Notes: generated by a model not told the origin, from the sequence alone. DNA of 64,000 nt from a virus (IMGVR_UViG_3300027749_002876:62001-126000), one strand, 5' to 3'. Positions 33,401 to 40,920 are shown, counted from the first letter of the stretch. Program-made: numbers and translations.

Positions 33401-34039
33401 CAGTTTATATTTGATGCCCCGGCAGGTAATTTCTATCTTCCTAACCCAGGTGGTGCAATTGTTTTTGCTGATAGTTCAGTGCAAAATACAGCATACACCG
33501 GTAGTATTGCTGGTGCAAATGTAACTGGTCAAGTAGGTAATGCCTTAGTAGCAGGTACTGTATATACTAATGCACAACCAAACATCACAAGTGTTGGCAC
33601 ACTATCAAGCCTATCAGTTACTGGTAATGTCTCAGCTAACAACTTTACTGGTAACGGTAGCCAACTTACTGGCATTCCCACACAAACAACAGGTAATTGG
33701 GAACTTGTACCCGGAGTTAACACAGTGAATATTAGCGTACCTATAAACGGCACGTACTCTATATGGGTTAAAGGGAATATTCCAAATGGTATTGTTACAT
33801 ATACTGCTACCGCGGTTGTGACTAATACCAATGTACCGGTACTAGGTACTAGTTATGGTTGGTATTATGCAGCCGGCAATGCATTAGTACTTACATCGAT
33901 ACCTACACAATTTGTTGGCACATTAAACAATATCAGTAATGCTGTAGTTGCAACTACAACTGCCAATGTGTTTACATTTGGTATTACTAACAATAGCGGT
34001 GCCAACGCAGTTGTAAATTGGGGTTACACTAAATTATAA
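30416..34039 (+). CDS. large tail fibre protein
   Basis: A 1207-aa protein with fibre repeats: AQPNITSVGTLTSLSVTGN at the N-terminus and a near copy at about residues 1050-1070, GDGSQLTNIPS-type units and many FGTDGN motifs. A tandem duplication of about 159 residues (starting near residues 223 and 382) contains YSPYLQVLAPRVESTDFGIV and SAYLSVQDQANATQQWDFG in both copies. The C-terminus (about residue 1095 onward) is a separate non-repetitive head that could be the receptor-binding tip. Confidence 0.88.
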   Translation: MTITVKITELSDIGANLASSTVVPVVNMAGIPITQKTNIGNIANIILEGAGVDYPEATVALLAQTVSNAAQPNITSVGTLTSLSVTGNTALGAVGNVKITGGSSGQILSTDGAGNLSWTNDTTTYGNSNVATLLSAFGSNIISTTGNITGGNLVTGGQVVASGNVSSGTGLSTGGFLSVDGTADLHDTSVTGNLSATGNVTANAFIGDGSQLTNIPSAGTSGEVQVNWLGSFSNQGGTPGDTYSTLQFDSNGMPTLNGTNAYQQRVDYSPYLQVLAPRVESTDFGIVAGPAIQITGYADNVFYNTPCSAYLSVQDQANATQQWDFGILGNGSNNFSIQDRTGNQVWSFGTDGNINIPGLAFNINYANSESATLSPSVGNSGAVQFNWQGSLSNQGGTPGDTYSTLQFDSNGMPTLDGTTAYQQRIDYSPYLQVLAPRVESTDFGIVAGPGLTVVGYDDNYNIPRSAYLSVQDQANATQQWDFGILGNGNNNFVVSDRTNSNQWTFGTDGNTTFPDGTVIQGDGSGIYYPTNDGWNLHRPDNLVWIGSGTNVAYIDTYSPNVSVRIRTLGDPEEGPGYDWIFDPTGNLTLPTNTFSINYANGQQVQLGGGANLGNFVFPNPTSNTSTITVNDGSDIVINPTYGGTSPAYINVPGNINGPTTEPLQIYNGYFAGNANAAAVSIGADVLKGITIFGDGSVVASNTVTVPASDSGSIIFSSDGTSNNGSLKVDSGYNMTVSANSNFYVKQNGSDRLGITNTNTDLMAASNVVIHANKAGTEKNWIFSSDGNLSTPGELIIYGGTTIDFHQQVGNITWGTNYMAFSQYGRVETNIDFFANANTIGAQYLKGDGSNISNINASNITNAYNDSNVISLLSDLGGNGIGNVGNIDISGNINFTNNSAVQQSSIVVNPFRTIETVTLSANSQNNATLLTLEDTGNANLRAWQDINLNTYTQTTNNNFKFDASGNLTIPGNISGSGANGLMISSNGNVTLNSKGAQFIFDAPAGNFYLPNPGGAIVFADSSVQNTAYTGSIAGANVTGQVGNALVAGTVYTNAQPNITSVGTLSSLSVTGNVSANNFTGNGSQLTGIPTQTTGNWELVPGVNTVNISVPINGTYSIWVKGNIPNGIVTYTATAVVTNTNVPVLGTSYGWYYAAGNALVLTSIPTQFVGTLNNISNAVVATTTANVFTFGITNNSGANAVVNWGYTKL
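31083..31890 (+). repeat. tandem duplication in tail fibre gene
   Basis: Two copies are offset by 477 nt (159 codons), seen for example in GGTGGTACTCC at 31121 and 31598. The middle of the copies is nearly identical at protein level while synonymous bases differ, so the duplication is not brand new or is kept in register by selection. Confidence 0.85.
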
Positions 34040-34042
34040 ATA
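34035..34042 (+). promoter_or_regulatory. late-type promoter box, protease gene
   Basis: TATAAATA overlapping the stop codon of the fibre gene, 11 nt before ATG 34054; AAGGA in between. Confidence 0.7.
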
Positions 34043-34053
34043 AAGGATGACTA

Positions 34054-34899
34054 ATGGCATTGAAACAAGATCCACGAACAATAATAGATACAAGTCAGGA
34101 TCATACCTTCAACCCACCTGTCACCAAAAAAGTAATATCTAGGACACTTGACGACAAATTTAATTTAGTGTGGAAGGCTGATAAACTAGATACTAGAGAT
34201 TACAGATATCAATTAACACAAAAAATTAATCCTGATATAGTTGACCTAAGAAGTTATTGTAGTCCAATTGAAAATCAAGGTAATCTAGGTAGCTGTACCG
34301 GACAATCTATTGCCGGTGCAATAGAACTACTAAACAAACGCAATGGTAAACCAACTGATGTTAGTAGATTGTTTATATACTATTATGAACGAGTATTGCT
34401 AGGAACAGTTAACTATGATAGTGGTGCATACATTCGTGATGGCATTAAAGCAACTAATAAGTATGGGGTAAGTTTAGAATCATACTGGCCATATGATATT
34501 AGAAAATTTAAACAAGAACCAATCAATGAAGCAAAGAGTGACGCATTAAATCGTAAGGTAACACGATACGAAAGAGTGGAAGACTTTAATGGATGTATTG
34601 ACGCATTAAGTAATGGTTATTCAGTTATCATAGGCTTCAGTGTGTATGATAGCTTTATGTCAATGAATGTTGCCAAGACCGGTATGATGCCTTATCCAAA
34701 CACAAAGCGTGAAAAACTATTAGGTGGACATGCAGTGTTACTTGTTGGATACGACAAAAACAAAAAAGTATTCATTGCAAGAAACAGTTGGGGAACAGGT
34801 TGGGGCGACAGAGGTTACTTCTATATGCCGTTTCAAGTTATTCAGAATACAAATATGAGTAGCGACTTCTGGATTATAAAGTCAGTTTCAAACCCATAA
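34054..34899 (+). CDS. papain-like cysteine protease (C1A type)
   Basis: A 281-aa protein with the complete papain active-site set: oxyanion Q75 and catalytic C81 in ENQGNLGSCTGQS, H226 in GGHAVLLVGYD and N244 in ARNSWGTGWGDRGYF. About 60 residues precede the catalytic domain; this is too short for a classic inhibitory propeptide, and there is no signal peptide. Following the tail fibres under a late promoter, it may be packaged in the tail, process a virion protein or attack host surface proteins. Such proteases are uncommon in phages. Confidence 0.93.
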   Translation: MALKQDPRTIIDTSQDHTFNPPVTKKVISRTLDDKFNLVWKADKLDTRDYRYQLTQKINPDIVDLRSYCSPIENQGNLGSCTGQSIAGAIELLNKRNGKPTDVSRLFIYYYERVLLGTVNYDSGAYIRDGIKATNKYGVSLESYWPYDIRKFKQEPINEAKSDALNRKVTRYERVEDFNGCIDALSNGYSVIIGFSVYDSFMSMNVAKTGMMPYPNTKREKLLGGHAVLLVGYDKNKKVFIARNSWGTGWGDRGYFYMPFQVIQNTNMSSDFWIIKSVSNP

Positions 34900-34923
34900 A
34901 AAAGCCCCTTAAGGGGCTTTTTT
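34898..34923. terminator. bidirectional intrinsic terminator
   Basis: AAAGCCCCTT/AAGGGGCTTT palindrome with A-run and T-run on the two sides; it separates the plus-strand late genes from the minus-strand early cluster. Confidence 0.92.
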
Positions 34924-35134
34924 ATTTCATCTTCTCTAGCATGTAAGTTGTGAATTTGTTTTCACACATTGCCGGAATCTCAACGAACGGATCCTCTAGA
35001 AAGAATGGACAACCTGTTTTCCATTTACCATTCTTTTTAAAGAATTGTAATTCTAACAAATCTTTTTTATCTGCTGGATTGAATTCTCTACGAGGATTAA
35101 ATGATCGGCGAAAGGTAGATAGATTCATGTTCAT
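34922..35134 (-). CDS. hypothetical phage protein
   Basis: A 70-aa basic protein with RREFNPADKKDLLELQFFKKNGKW and CPFFLEDPFVEIPAM blocks that resemble a phage family of unknown function. It is the last gene of the minus-strand early cluster, ending at the bidirectional terminator. A start two codons later is possible. Confidence 0.65.
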   Translation of the reverse strand: MNMNLSTFRRSFNPRREFNPADKKDLLELQFFKKNGKWKTGCPFFLEDPFVEIPAMCENKFTTYMLEKMK

Positions 35135-35159
35135 AGTAAGAGGGCCTAAGCCCTATTAA

Positions 35160-35537
35160 TTATTCAGCAATAGCAGACAATACATCTTCTGCGGACACTT
35201 CTTTGCTTTTTTTGCCACGTGCTTTGATAGCATCAAGACTAGGCTTAGATGCTTTAACTTTAACTGTGCCTTTGTTTGCTTCTTTTGTCTTATCCTCAAG
35301 GGTATCAGCAATAGTTGCTTGGTCACTTGCACTAGCGAACTCAGGAAGTGTAGCGAGATATTTCAATGCATCAACCTTAGTCATCTCACTGGGCAACTCA
35401 ACAAATTCTACACGCGAAGCTCCACCCTTAGTGAATTGCTTGATACGGCGAACCATGTCATCTGTGAAACGAACCTTAGCATTACCATTGTGAATAGTGA
35501 TACCGGCGACTTTGAAAGTTTGATTAGAATTAGCCAT
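35160..35537 (-). CDS. conserved phage protein of unknown function
   Basis: A 125-aa basic protein with a beta-rich N-terminal half (VAGITIHNGNAKVRFTDD) and a Lys-rich linker (KVKASKPSLDAIKARGKK), ending in an acidic helix. A similar layout occurs in other large-phage proteins. It has an AAGGAA ribosome-binding site and an early-type promoter 65 nt upstream. Confidence 0.68.
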   Translation of the reverse strand: MANSNQTFKVAGITIHNGNAKVRFTDDMVRRIKQFTKGGASRVEFVELPSEMTKVDALKYLATLPEFASASDQATIADTLEDKTKEANKGTVKVKASKPSLDAIKARGKKSKEVSAEDVLSAIAE

Positions 35538-35601
35538 TGTGTTTCCTTTAAATAAAAGCTAAGTTTAAAAAATGTGCCGCTAAATTCACAGCACTGTTAT
35601 A

Positions 35602-35630
35602 ATGATAACACAGATTGGCATTATTGTCAA
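35602..35630 (-). promoter_or_regulatory. early promoter variant
   Basis: TTGACA-N17-TATCAT on the minus strand, spacer beginning ATAAT. Confidence 0.7.
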
Positions 35631-35652
35631 TCATTGTGTTACCCATTATTCG

Positions 35653-36090
35653 TTAAACGGTAACTGCTTCCCATGAACCTGTCAGTTCATAGGGCTTGTC
35701 CCATTTGCCAATATTAACGTCTACATAGTAGGCGGTGTTAAAATAATCTGTCATTGCGTCAGATTCATCATACCAATCCGCAGCCTTAAGAGCCTTGAAT
35801 GCTTCGGTCATGAATTCCTTAGCAACGCCATCATAATGATCCTGAAACCAATATGGGTTAACTTGATCGTAGCCATTAGTGTTAGGCTTGAAGCCGCGAG
35901 CCACTTGATAAAAGTCATTGCCGCAAACACGATTGCTATTGCCAATAAAGTCAATAGTGCCAGATTTGAGTGTCAACACGATGGACATGTGATTACGGAC
36001 ACTCAGTGAACCTTTGACCTTGTACTTAGCCAATATTGGCTTTAGTGCTTGGGCAATTTTTTGTTTGCGTTCTTGATTCATGTAAGCCAT
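35653..36090 (-). CDS. LPD29-like domain protein
   Basis: A 145-aa protein with VKGSLSVRNHMSIVLTLKSG and TIDFIGN followed by NPYWFQDHY and FKALKAADWYDESDAM. These blocks recall the polyvalent-protein-associated domain LPD29, which occurs in phages and conjugative elements. Function unknown. Its leader matches the plus-strand early leaders. Confidence 0.68.
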   Translation of the reverse strand: MAYMNQERKQKIAQALKPILAKYKVKGSLSVRNHMSIVLTLKSGTIDFIGNSNRVCGNDFYQVARGFKPNTNGYDQVNPYWFQDHYDGVAKEFMTEAFKALKAADWYDESDAMTDYFNTAYYVDVNIGKWDKPYELTGSWEAVTV

Positions 36091-36122
36091 TTTGTTTCCT
36101 TTTCTTTACTGTCTAAGATTCT

Positions 36123-36151
36123 ATTATAGCACCAAACCGATTTATTGTCAA
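36123..36151 (-). promoter_or_regulatory. early promoter
   Basis: TTGACA-N17-TATAAT with the ATAAATC spacer and AGAATCTTAGACAGTAAAG-type leader of the plus-strand early cluster. Confidence 0.93.
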
Positions 36152-36156
36152 CCTTT

Positions 36157-36330
36157 TTACGAATTGACTGTCCTAAAAGGGCTCAATTCCTCAGCATCAG
36201 AATGAATACTTTCTACTACATCATAGACAAAGAACACCGGAACATCAAGGACCGCGGAGATAGTTGCCGGATGTGTGCCTTTTTCAAGCATGTCCTCAAT
36301 CTCCATATATAAGTCTGCCATTTTACTCAT
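36157..36330 (-). CDS. small HTH-like phage protein (57 aa)
   Basis: The frame from ATG 36330 to TAA 36157-36159 encodes MSKMADLYMEIEDMLEKG, then HPATISAVLDVPVFFVYDVV, a pattern like the helix-turn-helix of small phage regulators. Its end overlaps the -35 spacing of the next early promoter. Recognised only by pattern. Confidence 0.68.
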   Translation of the reverse strand: MSKMADLYMEIEDMLEKGTHPATISAVLDVPVFFVYDVVESIHSDAEELSPFRTVNS

Positions 36331-36542
36331 TTTGTATTACTCACATTAGATTTAAACAAAAAACCACACAATACTGTCAAGCCCCAGGCTTGGAGCCAAG
36401 TAACCTGAGAGACACCTTGAACAGCGCCAACCAAACAACCATTCCATAGCATGTAGACAGGCCAACTCAATAGAAAACTGAGGGCTAGAATACCTACAAT
36501 ACTAACAACGATTGTACCAATAGCAAGAGAGATTGCTTTCAT
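36327..36542 (-). CDS. small membrane protein (71 aa)
   Basis: From ATG 36542 (AAGGAAC ribosome-binding site) the product has two transmembrane helices, with PVYMLWNGCLVGAVQG between them and LQAWGLTVLCGFLF in the second. I recognise this as a small-membrane-protein family in phages. A longer frame to 36632 overlaps the upstream gene and is less likely. Confidence 0.72.
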   Translation of the reverse strand: MKAISLAIGTIVVSIVGILALSFLLSWPVYMLWNGCLVGAVQGVSQVTWLQAWGLTVLCGFLFKSNVSNTK

Positions 36543-36552
36543 AATTGTTCCT

Positions 36553-36768
36553 TTAACTAATAGCATGTTCAACCGGAACCGAAGTGACCTCATGCCAAAA
36601 CTGATCCCAGTAAGTGTTACTGACATTTTCAAAACGAATAAACATAGATTTTTCTGCCATGTTAACTGAAGTTCCCTTCAGCAATTCCCTTAACAATTGA
36701 CGCCTGCATTTACTTACAGTGGGTTCCCAATTGTCTCTGTTCGGACGAACATAGAAATATTGTGCCAT
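36553..36768 (-). CDS. hypothetical early protein
   Basis: A 71-aa basic, Trp/Arg-rich soluble protein. An AAGGAAT ribosome-binding site precedes ATG. No family recognised. Confidence 0.65.
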   Translation of the reverse strand: MAQYFYVRPNRDNWEPTVSKCRRQLLRELLKGTSVNMAEKSMFIRFENVSNTYWDQFWHEVTSVPVEHAIS

Positions 36769-36778
36769 TTTAAATTCC

Positions 36779-37066
36779 TTAAATAACAGTTAACATACTA
36801 GCAGGGACGCGCCAGTTTGTAGCAATGAATCCGGGGTTGTTCTCACGTACAATTACGAACTTACGATTTACCTTTTCAACATTACCAATCACAGTCACAC
36901 CTGAGCGTGAATTAGTGAATTTTACTTTGGAACCTTTACCCATGGCCATTTTGTTTTGGGCCGCAAGTTGTGCTCGGGCAAATTTAATCGCATCACCAAT
37001 ACTATTCAATTCTTCACTAGTGAAACGACCGTGAATGATAGCAGTATTAACTTCTTTGATGTTCAT
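36779..37066 (-). CDS. hypothetical early protein with SH3-like C-terminus
   Basis: A 95-aa protein: helical N-terminus (EELNSIGDAIKFARAQL) and a beta-rich C-terminal half KGSKVKFTNSRSGVTVIGNV resembling a small KOW/SH3-like barrel. Possibly nucleic-acid or protein binding. Preceded by an early promoter and an AAGGAG site. Confidence 0.66.
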   Translation of the reverse strand: MNIKEVNTAIIHGRFTSEELNSIGDAIKFARAQLAAQNKMAMGKGSKVKFTNSRSGVTVIGNVEKVNRKFVIVRENNPGFIATNWRVPASMLTVI

Positions 37067-37095
37067 GTGAACTCCTTTTGATTGAATAAGACTCT

Positions 37096-37124
37096 ATTAT
37101 AGACCCAAACTGATTTATTGTCAA
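37096..37124 (-). promoter_or_regulatory. early promoter
   Basis: TTGACA-N17-TATAAT with conserved flanks on the minus strand. Confidence 0.93.
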
Positions 37125-37128
37125 CCTT

Positions 37129-37302
37129 TTAGTAGGTTTCTTTAATGATTTGGAATTTATCTTCTGGATACTTTTCCACAAACTCCGGTGTTTTGATGTA
37201 GTCATTCAATTCTTTTGCATTGAAAAACATTTTGGTGAAAACACTGGTATGTGATCCTTTTGGACAAACCGTGAGATACATTGATTTTGCTTTACCTGCC
37301 AT
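37129..37302 (-). CDS. hypothetical early protein (57 aa)
   Basis: The frame ATG 37302 to TAA 37129-37131 encodes a basic 57-aa protein starting MAGKAKSMYLTVCPKG. It is flanked by two early promoters. No family recognised. Confidence 0.68.
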   Translation of the reverse strand: MAGKAKSMYLTVCPKGSHTSVFTKMFFNAKELNDYIKTPEFVEKYPEDKFQIIKETY

Positions 37303-37335
37303 TTTGTAGTCCTTTAGTTAACTGTCTAAGATTGT

Positions 37336-37364
37336 ATTATATACCCAAATTAATTTATTGTCAA
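37336..37364 (-). promoter_or_regulatory. early promoter
   Basis: TTGACA-N17-TATAAT; the -35 lies inside the 3' end of the upstream gene. Confidence 0.93.
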
Positions 37365-37516
37365 ATTTCGGTGCGATTTGGATGTTTAGATTTACGTTGA
37401 TAGCCCGTTTTGGGCTTAGCAACCTTAGGTTTAAACGGGGTGTTCTCACAGAAAAGAACACGGTGAGCCCTGTGTTTGGGTTCTTTAACAGTGAAGGATA
37501 GTATTTCTCTTTTCAT
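37361..37516 (-). CDS. hypothetical early protein (51 aa), leaderless
   Basis: The open frame reaches 37552, but that start would lie in the -35. The ATG at 37516 sits 7 nt after the -10, at the expected transcription start, and no ribosome-binding site is possible. The product is a highly basic 51-aa protein. No family recognised. Confidence 0.62.
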   Translation of the reverse strand: MKREILSFTVKEPKHRAHRVLFCENTPFKPKVAKPKTGYQRKSKHPNRTEI

Positions 37517-37523
37517 AACCCAT

Positions 37524-37552
37524 ATTATAGCATGAGTCTTATTTATTGTCAA
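37524..37552 (-). promoter_or_regulatory. early promoter with immediate ATG
   Basis: TTGACA-N17-TATAAT, then 7 nt and ATG 37516. The -35 overlaps the stop region of the glycosyltransferase gene. Confidence 0.92.
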
Positions 37553-38877
37553 CCTAAATTTTTAAGTTCTGTACTGATGGATTCTAGCACATTGTCCCAT
37601 GTTCCATTTGTCTGACGGAATAGTCTCATGCAATCATAGAATGGGCTATCGTTACGATTCATAAACCAACGCCAATCACACCCGTAATCAGTTAACATCA
37701 CCCAAGTGGGAACTCCCATTGCACCACTCAGGTGAGGGATAACTGTATCAATTGATATCACCAAATCTAGTTGGCTAATTAATCCTGCTGTATTGTAAAA
37801 GCCAGTTAAGTTTTCATGGAATGTTTTGACATTATACTTTGCTAATGTCTCCAATATTTGTTCATCCACTTCATATGATAGACTAATAAATTCATAATCA
37901 TCATTTGTTATTGATAATAATTGTTCTAATTCAATTCTACGGAAGCGTGATATGAATGCAATCTTATTTGGACTAGACAATAATCCAATTCGTTTTTTAG
38001 TCTTGGGGCCTAACAATTGTTTCCACAACTGTTTCATACCTTCATCTACATCTAAATAAGGAGTAGAATAAGGGATCGTATCAATGGTTGTACTAAAACA
38101 TTTTGGTATATCCATCAATGCAACATGATAGTGATATGGTGGTATCTGTGCGTCAGCATTTAGTACAGTCAAGTCAGGCAAGTTATATTTAAACAAATCA
38201 TACAATTGTGGTTTGGTTATAACTGTTACTTCTGCACCCTTGTCTTTTAATTGTTTTGCAAAACGAATAAATTGAACACTATCACCAAATCCCTGTTCAT
38301 AGTATACGAGAACTTTCTTACCTATAATATCTTGTGATCCATCATATTCTGGCCCGGGCAAGTTAGGCTTAAGGCTTATGTCGCTTTGATAATACCAACG
38401 TGCTTCATACTTCTTCCAACCTTCAATCAAATCACCTTTCATTAAATGACTAACTGATTCGTTTAACTCATAGTTAACATTATTAGGAGTGAGACCTTGT
38501 GCTATTTGTAAAAAAGGAATAGCAAGTTCAGGTAATCCAAACTCACGCAAGGTGTTGCCGTAATTACTGTATGCTGTTGAATGTTTGGGGTCGAGAGCAA
38601 AGGTGTGTGCAAATGTAATTAATGCTTCCCTATAATGTCCCAAACTGCGTAATGCTGTTCCTCTACTTAGCCAACTTTCAACATAGTTATGACTGCATGG
38701 TAATTCAAAGCATTCTAATGCTTCTACATCTCTACCTAACTGTGATAGTGTAATGCCAAGATTATGCCACACTATATAATTCTGTGGCTCTTGTTCTAAA
38801 AATCTTCTGTAACATTCACTGGCTTCGTGATACTCTTTAGCCATGTAGTGAATGTTACCTTGTTCAAAGTCGTTCAT
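37549..38877 (-). CDS. TPR-glycosyltransferase fusion (GT9-like C-terminus)
   Basis: A 442-aa protein. Residues 1-170 contain about four tetratricopeptide repeats (for example YHEASECYRRFLEQEPQNY and YREALITFAHTFALDPKHS). The rest is a GT-B-like domain with VLVYYEQGFGDSVQFIRFA and the donor-site stretch LISQLDLVISIDTVIPHLSGAMG, characteristic of TPR-linked heptosyltransferase-like proteins. It may glycosylate phage or host proteins. It lies in the early region without a strong promoter directly upstream. Confidence 0.85.
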   Translation of the reverse strand: MNDFEQGNIHYMAKEYHEASECYRRFLEQEPQNYIVWHNLGITLSQLGRDVEALECFELPCSHNYVESWLSRGTALRSLGHYREALITFAHTFALDPKHSTAYSNYGNTLREFGLPELAIPFLQIAQGLTPNNVNYELNESVSHLMKGDLIEGWKKYEARWYYQSDISLKPNLPGPEYDGSQDIIGKKVLVYYEQGFGDSVQFIRFAKQLKDKGAEVTVITKPQLYDLFKYNLPDLTVLNADAQIPPYHYHVALMDIPKCFSTTIDTIPYSTPYLDVDEGMKQLWKQLLGPKTKKRIGLLSSPNKIAFISRFRRIELEQLLSITNDDYEFISLSYEVDEQILETLAKYNVKTFHENLTGFYNTAGLISQLDLVISIDTVIPHLSGAMGVPTWVMLTDYGCDWRWFMNRNDSPFYDCMRLFRQTNGTWDNVLESISTELKNLG

Positions 38878-39164
38878 TCTATCGTAAAATTAACTTGTTT
38901 AACTTTCTTGATAGTGAAGCTACGCCACTCTTTTTTCTCTAAATCAAATACACGCATACTTGTAGCTGATTCTTTGCGTGGTTTTGCATCCTCTTTGATT
39001 TCAACCTTAGGTAATTGGTTTGGCACTAGAGTACATTTCATTACACGCTCAGTACCATCTGATTTGGTGAATGTCACTGTACCTTCACTTACTCGCAACA
39101 TACCACTTAACCATTCAGTAAACTTGTCCCAATCTTTATCGGTCCATTCTGTGGTGATGTTCAT
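38874..39164 (-). CDS. SH3-like/DUF2693-type phage protein
   Basis: A 96-aa protein with GTVTFTKSDGTERVMKCTL and MRVFDLEKKEWRSFTIKKVK. These are the hallmarks of a small SH3-like barrel family (DUF2693/WYL-like) common in T4-like phages. The role is unknown. It overlaps both neighbouring genes by 4 nt. Confidence 0.78.
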   Translation of the reverse strand: MNITTEWTDKDWDKFTEWLSGMLRVSEGTVTFTKSDGTERVMKCTLVPNQLPKVEIKEDAKPRKESATSMRVFDLEKKEWRSFTIKKVKQVNFTIE

Positions 39165-39484
39165 TTTGTCATTCCTAAAATAGTTTTTGCTCTAGCAACG
39201 AGTTCATCATCACTATCATCAAAAGTGTAACCTTCTTCAATTAACTTAAGAGTGTAGTATTTGTTGAAGAACAATCCAAATACTACTGCGGTGATAATCC
39301 AAAAGGGCAAAGTTAACACATGAATGATTAAACATATTAGTGTGATTAGCAATTCACCTCGATATAGAGGAACTAACCATCCCATATTAAAGATACCTAA
39401 TAAAAAGTAGCTGTAACTAAAACCTATGTATCCATCTTTAGTGATACCGGTTTTCTTGTTTATCATTTTAATTGCAGTTGTCAT
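39161..39484 (-). CDS. membrane protein
   Basis: A 107-aa protein with two or three hydrophobic segments (about residues 24-75) and an acidic C-terminus. It overlaps the next downstream gene by 4 nt and abuts the upstream gene. No family assigned with confidence. Confidence 0.66.
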   Translation of the reverse strand: MTTAIKMINKKTGITKDGYIGFSYSYFLLGIFNMGWLVPLYRGELLITLICLIIHVLTLPFWIITAVVFGLFFNKYYTLKLIEEGYTFDDSDDELVARAKTILGMTK

Positions 39485-39771
39485 TATGTCATCATCCTTA
39501 TTAATCCTATACTATCAATGGACACTAGCAGTAGATAGTTAGCCAGCATGCCAAAAGATTTCCTAGTCCAACTAGCCCAAGCATACAAAGCACAACCAGT
39601 AATCCAAATGGGATAAAGAGCAAGAAGCGGAGGAGTGGGGACTGTAACCGCCATAGTAATACTGCATCCAATACTAATAGCCCATGCAAGAAGCTCAATA
39701 GCAAAGCGAATTCTGTTAGACTTAAAGTCATCTTTTATCCACGAAAAAATACCATAAAAAATATCGTTCAT
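39484..39771 (-). CDS. conserved phage membrane protein
   Basis: A 95-aa protein with three transmembrane segments. The sequence IELLAWAISIGCSITMAVTV and SWTRKSFGMLANYLLLVSID-type regions resemble a small membrane protein family in T4-like cyanophages. Function unknown. Confidence 0.75.
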   Translation of the reverse strand: MNDIFYGIFSWIKDDFKSNRIRFAIELLAWAISIGCSITMAVTVPTPPLLALYPIWITGCALYAWASWTRKSFGMLANYLLLVSIDSIGLIRMMT

Positions 39772-39777
39772 ACGTGT

Positions 39778-39806
39778 ATTATAACATAATGAACGATATT
39801 GTACAA
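39778..39806 (-). promoter_or_regulatory. sigma70-like promoter
   Basis: TTGTAC-N17-TATAAT, with ATG 39771 only 6 nt after the -10. It again predicts a leaderless mRNA. Confidence 0.65.
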
Positions 39807-39816
39807 GTTACTTTGG

Positions 39817-40134
39817 TCACTGATTACAGGTTCGTGTACGAGTAATAGTGCCATCTGAGTTTTGTGTTTCAGTCCATGGGGTACAGTTTTGATTTTGTTG
39901 AACTATAACAGGCTGTTGTTGCTGTACAACTACTGGAGGTTGCTGAACAACTACTGGTCGATTATAGATATCATAAATTACTGCTCCAGCTAGTGCGCCG
40001 CCGAGTACAGGTCCCCAGCCCCAACCACCGCCACGATAACCACCGTGACCATAATGTCCGTGATGACCATAATGCTGTGCTGATGCTGAACCAGCTAGTA
40101 AAATCAATGATATTGCTAATATAACTTTTTTCAT
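39817..40134 (-). CDS. exported Gly/His-rich protein
   Basis: A 105-aa protein with a signal peptide (cleavage after ASA, residue 19), a Gly/His/Tyr-rich segment, a Gly-zipper-like GGALAGAVIYD stretch and a Gln/Val/Pro-rich region. Two Cys are near the C-terminus. It resembles short outer-membrane glycine-zipper proteins of bacteria. Role unknown; metal binding by the HGHHGHYGH-type region is possible. Confidence 0.7.
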   Translation of the reverse strand: MKKVILAISLILLAGSASAQHYGHHGHYGHGGYRGGGWGWGPVLGGALAGAVIYDIYNRPVVVQQPPVVVQQQQPVIVQQNQNCTPWTETQNSDGTITRTRTCNQ

Positions 40135-40166
40135 AACTATCTCCTGTGTTATACTTATATAACGTG

Positions 40167-40700
40167 TCAGACCAATGATTCGTTGACACGGTGACTGTCG
40201 ATTGCCTCTTGTAAAACAAACTCTATCATCTTATTTAGTGTAATGTCACGCTTGTGCGCTTCCTTGGCTAAATGAAGTATTAGGTCATCATCCAAATCAA
40301 CTTCTATTTGTACACGGGTATCCCAATACTCACCGTTGAACATTGCTTTTGCTTTTTCTAGGAAATCTTCTTCTACATCCAGATCAATCCACTTAACATC
40401 ATCCCATGCCTGATCGGGATCGACATTGCGTTCTGTTGCTTCATTAAGGTAAGCATCTTTAAACAAAGCATTTGTCCAACGATAGGGCTTATCATAGCGT
40501 TCGTCATTGGGCCAAGCATCACGTTTAAGTGAGGCGTCAGCCTGGTATACAGTTTGATCTACAGTACTATACAATACACTAACGTGACCATAGTCACTTT
40601 CATAGTCTAAGAATCGTGCATCAGGAAAGCATTGCCATTGATATTCAGAACCACCGGTGATTTGGTGATTCATTGCTTCGTTAATCTGGTTCAATTTCAT
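40167..40700 (-). CDS. phage protein with ribbon-helix-helix-like C-terminus
   Basis: A 177-aa protein. Residues 1-120 are an unassigned phage domain (YQWQCFPDARFLDYESD). The C-terminal 45 residues (QIEVDLDDDLILHLAKEAHKRD onward, with LNKMIEFVLQEAI) resemble an Arc/CopG/HicB ribbon-helix-helix. It could be a transcription regulator. It overlaps the next upstream gene by 20 nt. Confidence 0.7.
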   Translation of the reverse strand: MKLNQINEAMNHQITGGSEYQWQCFPDARFLDYESDYGHVSVLYSTVDQTVYQADASLKRDAWPNDERYDKPYRWTNALFKDAYLNEATERNVDPDQAWDDVKWIDLDVEEDFLEKAKAMFNGEYWDTRVQIEVDLDDDLILHLAKEAHKRDITLNKMIEFVLQEAIDSHRVNESLV

Positions 40701-40908
40701 GTGTGTCTTTCAAAATTTTAATACATTGTTTTTTGATATGTTCCGGAATAGAATGTAACCGTAATAATATCTCACATTTATAACTAACAGTAATAGTTGG
40801 TTCTTCGATTTCAGGTTCTTCTAAAATCATCCAACCAAAGATCACTATTGCTATGATTATAGCAAGAATTCTCTTAACTGTCAACTCATATTTTTCCCAA
40901 AGACTCAT
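40681..40908 (-). CDS. small single-pass membrane protein, Cys-pair type
   Basis: A 75-aa protein with a transmembrane helix at about residues 12-30, then an acidic stretch and a domain with YKCEILLRLHSIPEHIKKQC. Its membrane helix, two cysteines and internal Pro echo the plus-strand gene at 14166. The ATG lies 5 nt after an ATAAATA box. Confidence 0.68.
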   Translation of the reverse strand: MSLWEKYELTVKRILAIIIAIVIFGWMILEEPEIEEPTITVSYKCEILLRLHSIPEHIKKQCIKILKDTHEIEPD

Positions 40909-40913
40909 ATCGT

Positions 40914-40920
40914 TATTTAT
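40914..40920 (-). promoter_or_regulatory. late-type promoter box
   Basis: CATAAATA on the minus strand, 5 nt before ATG 40908. Confidence 0.65.
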
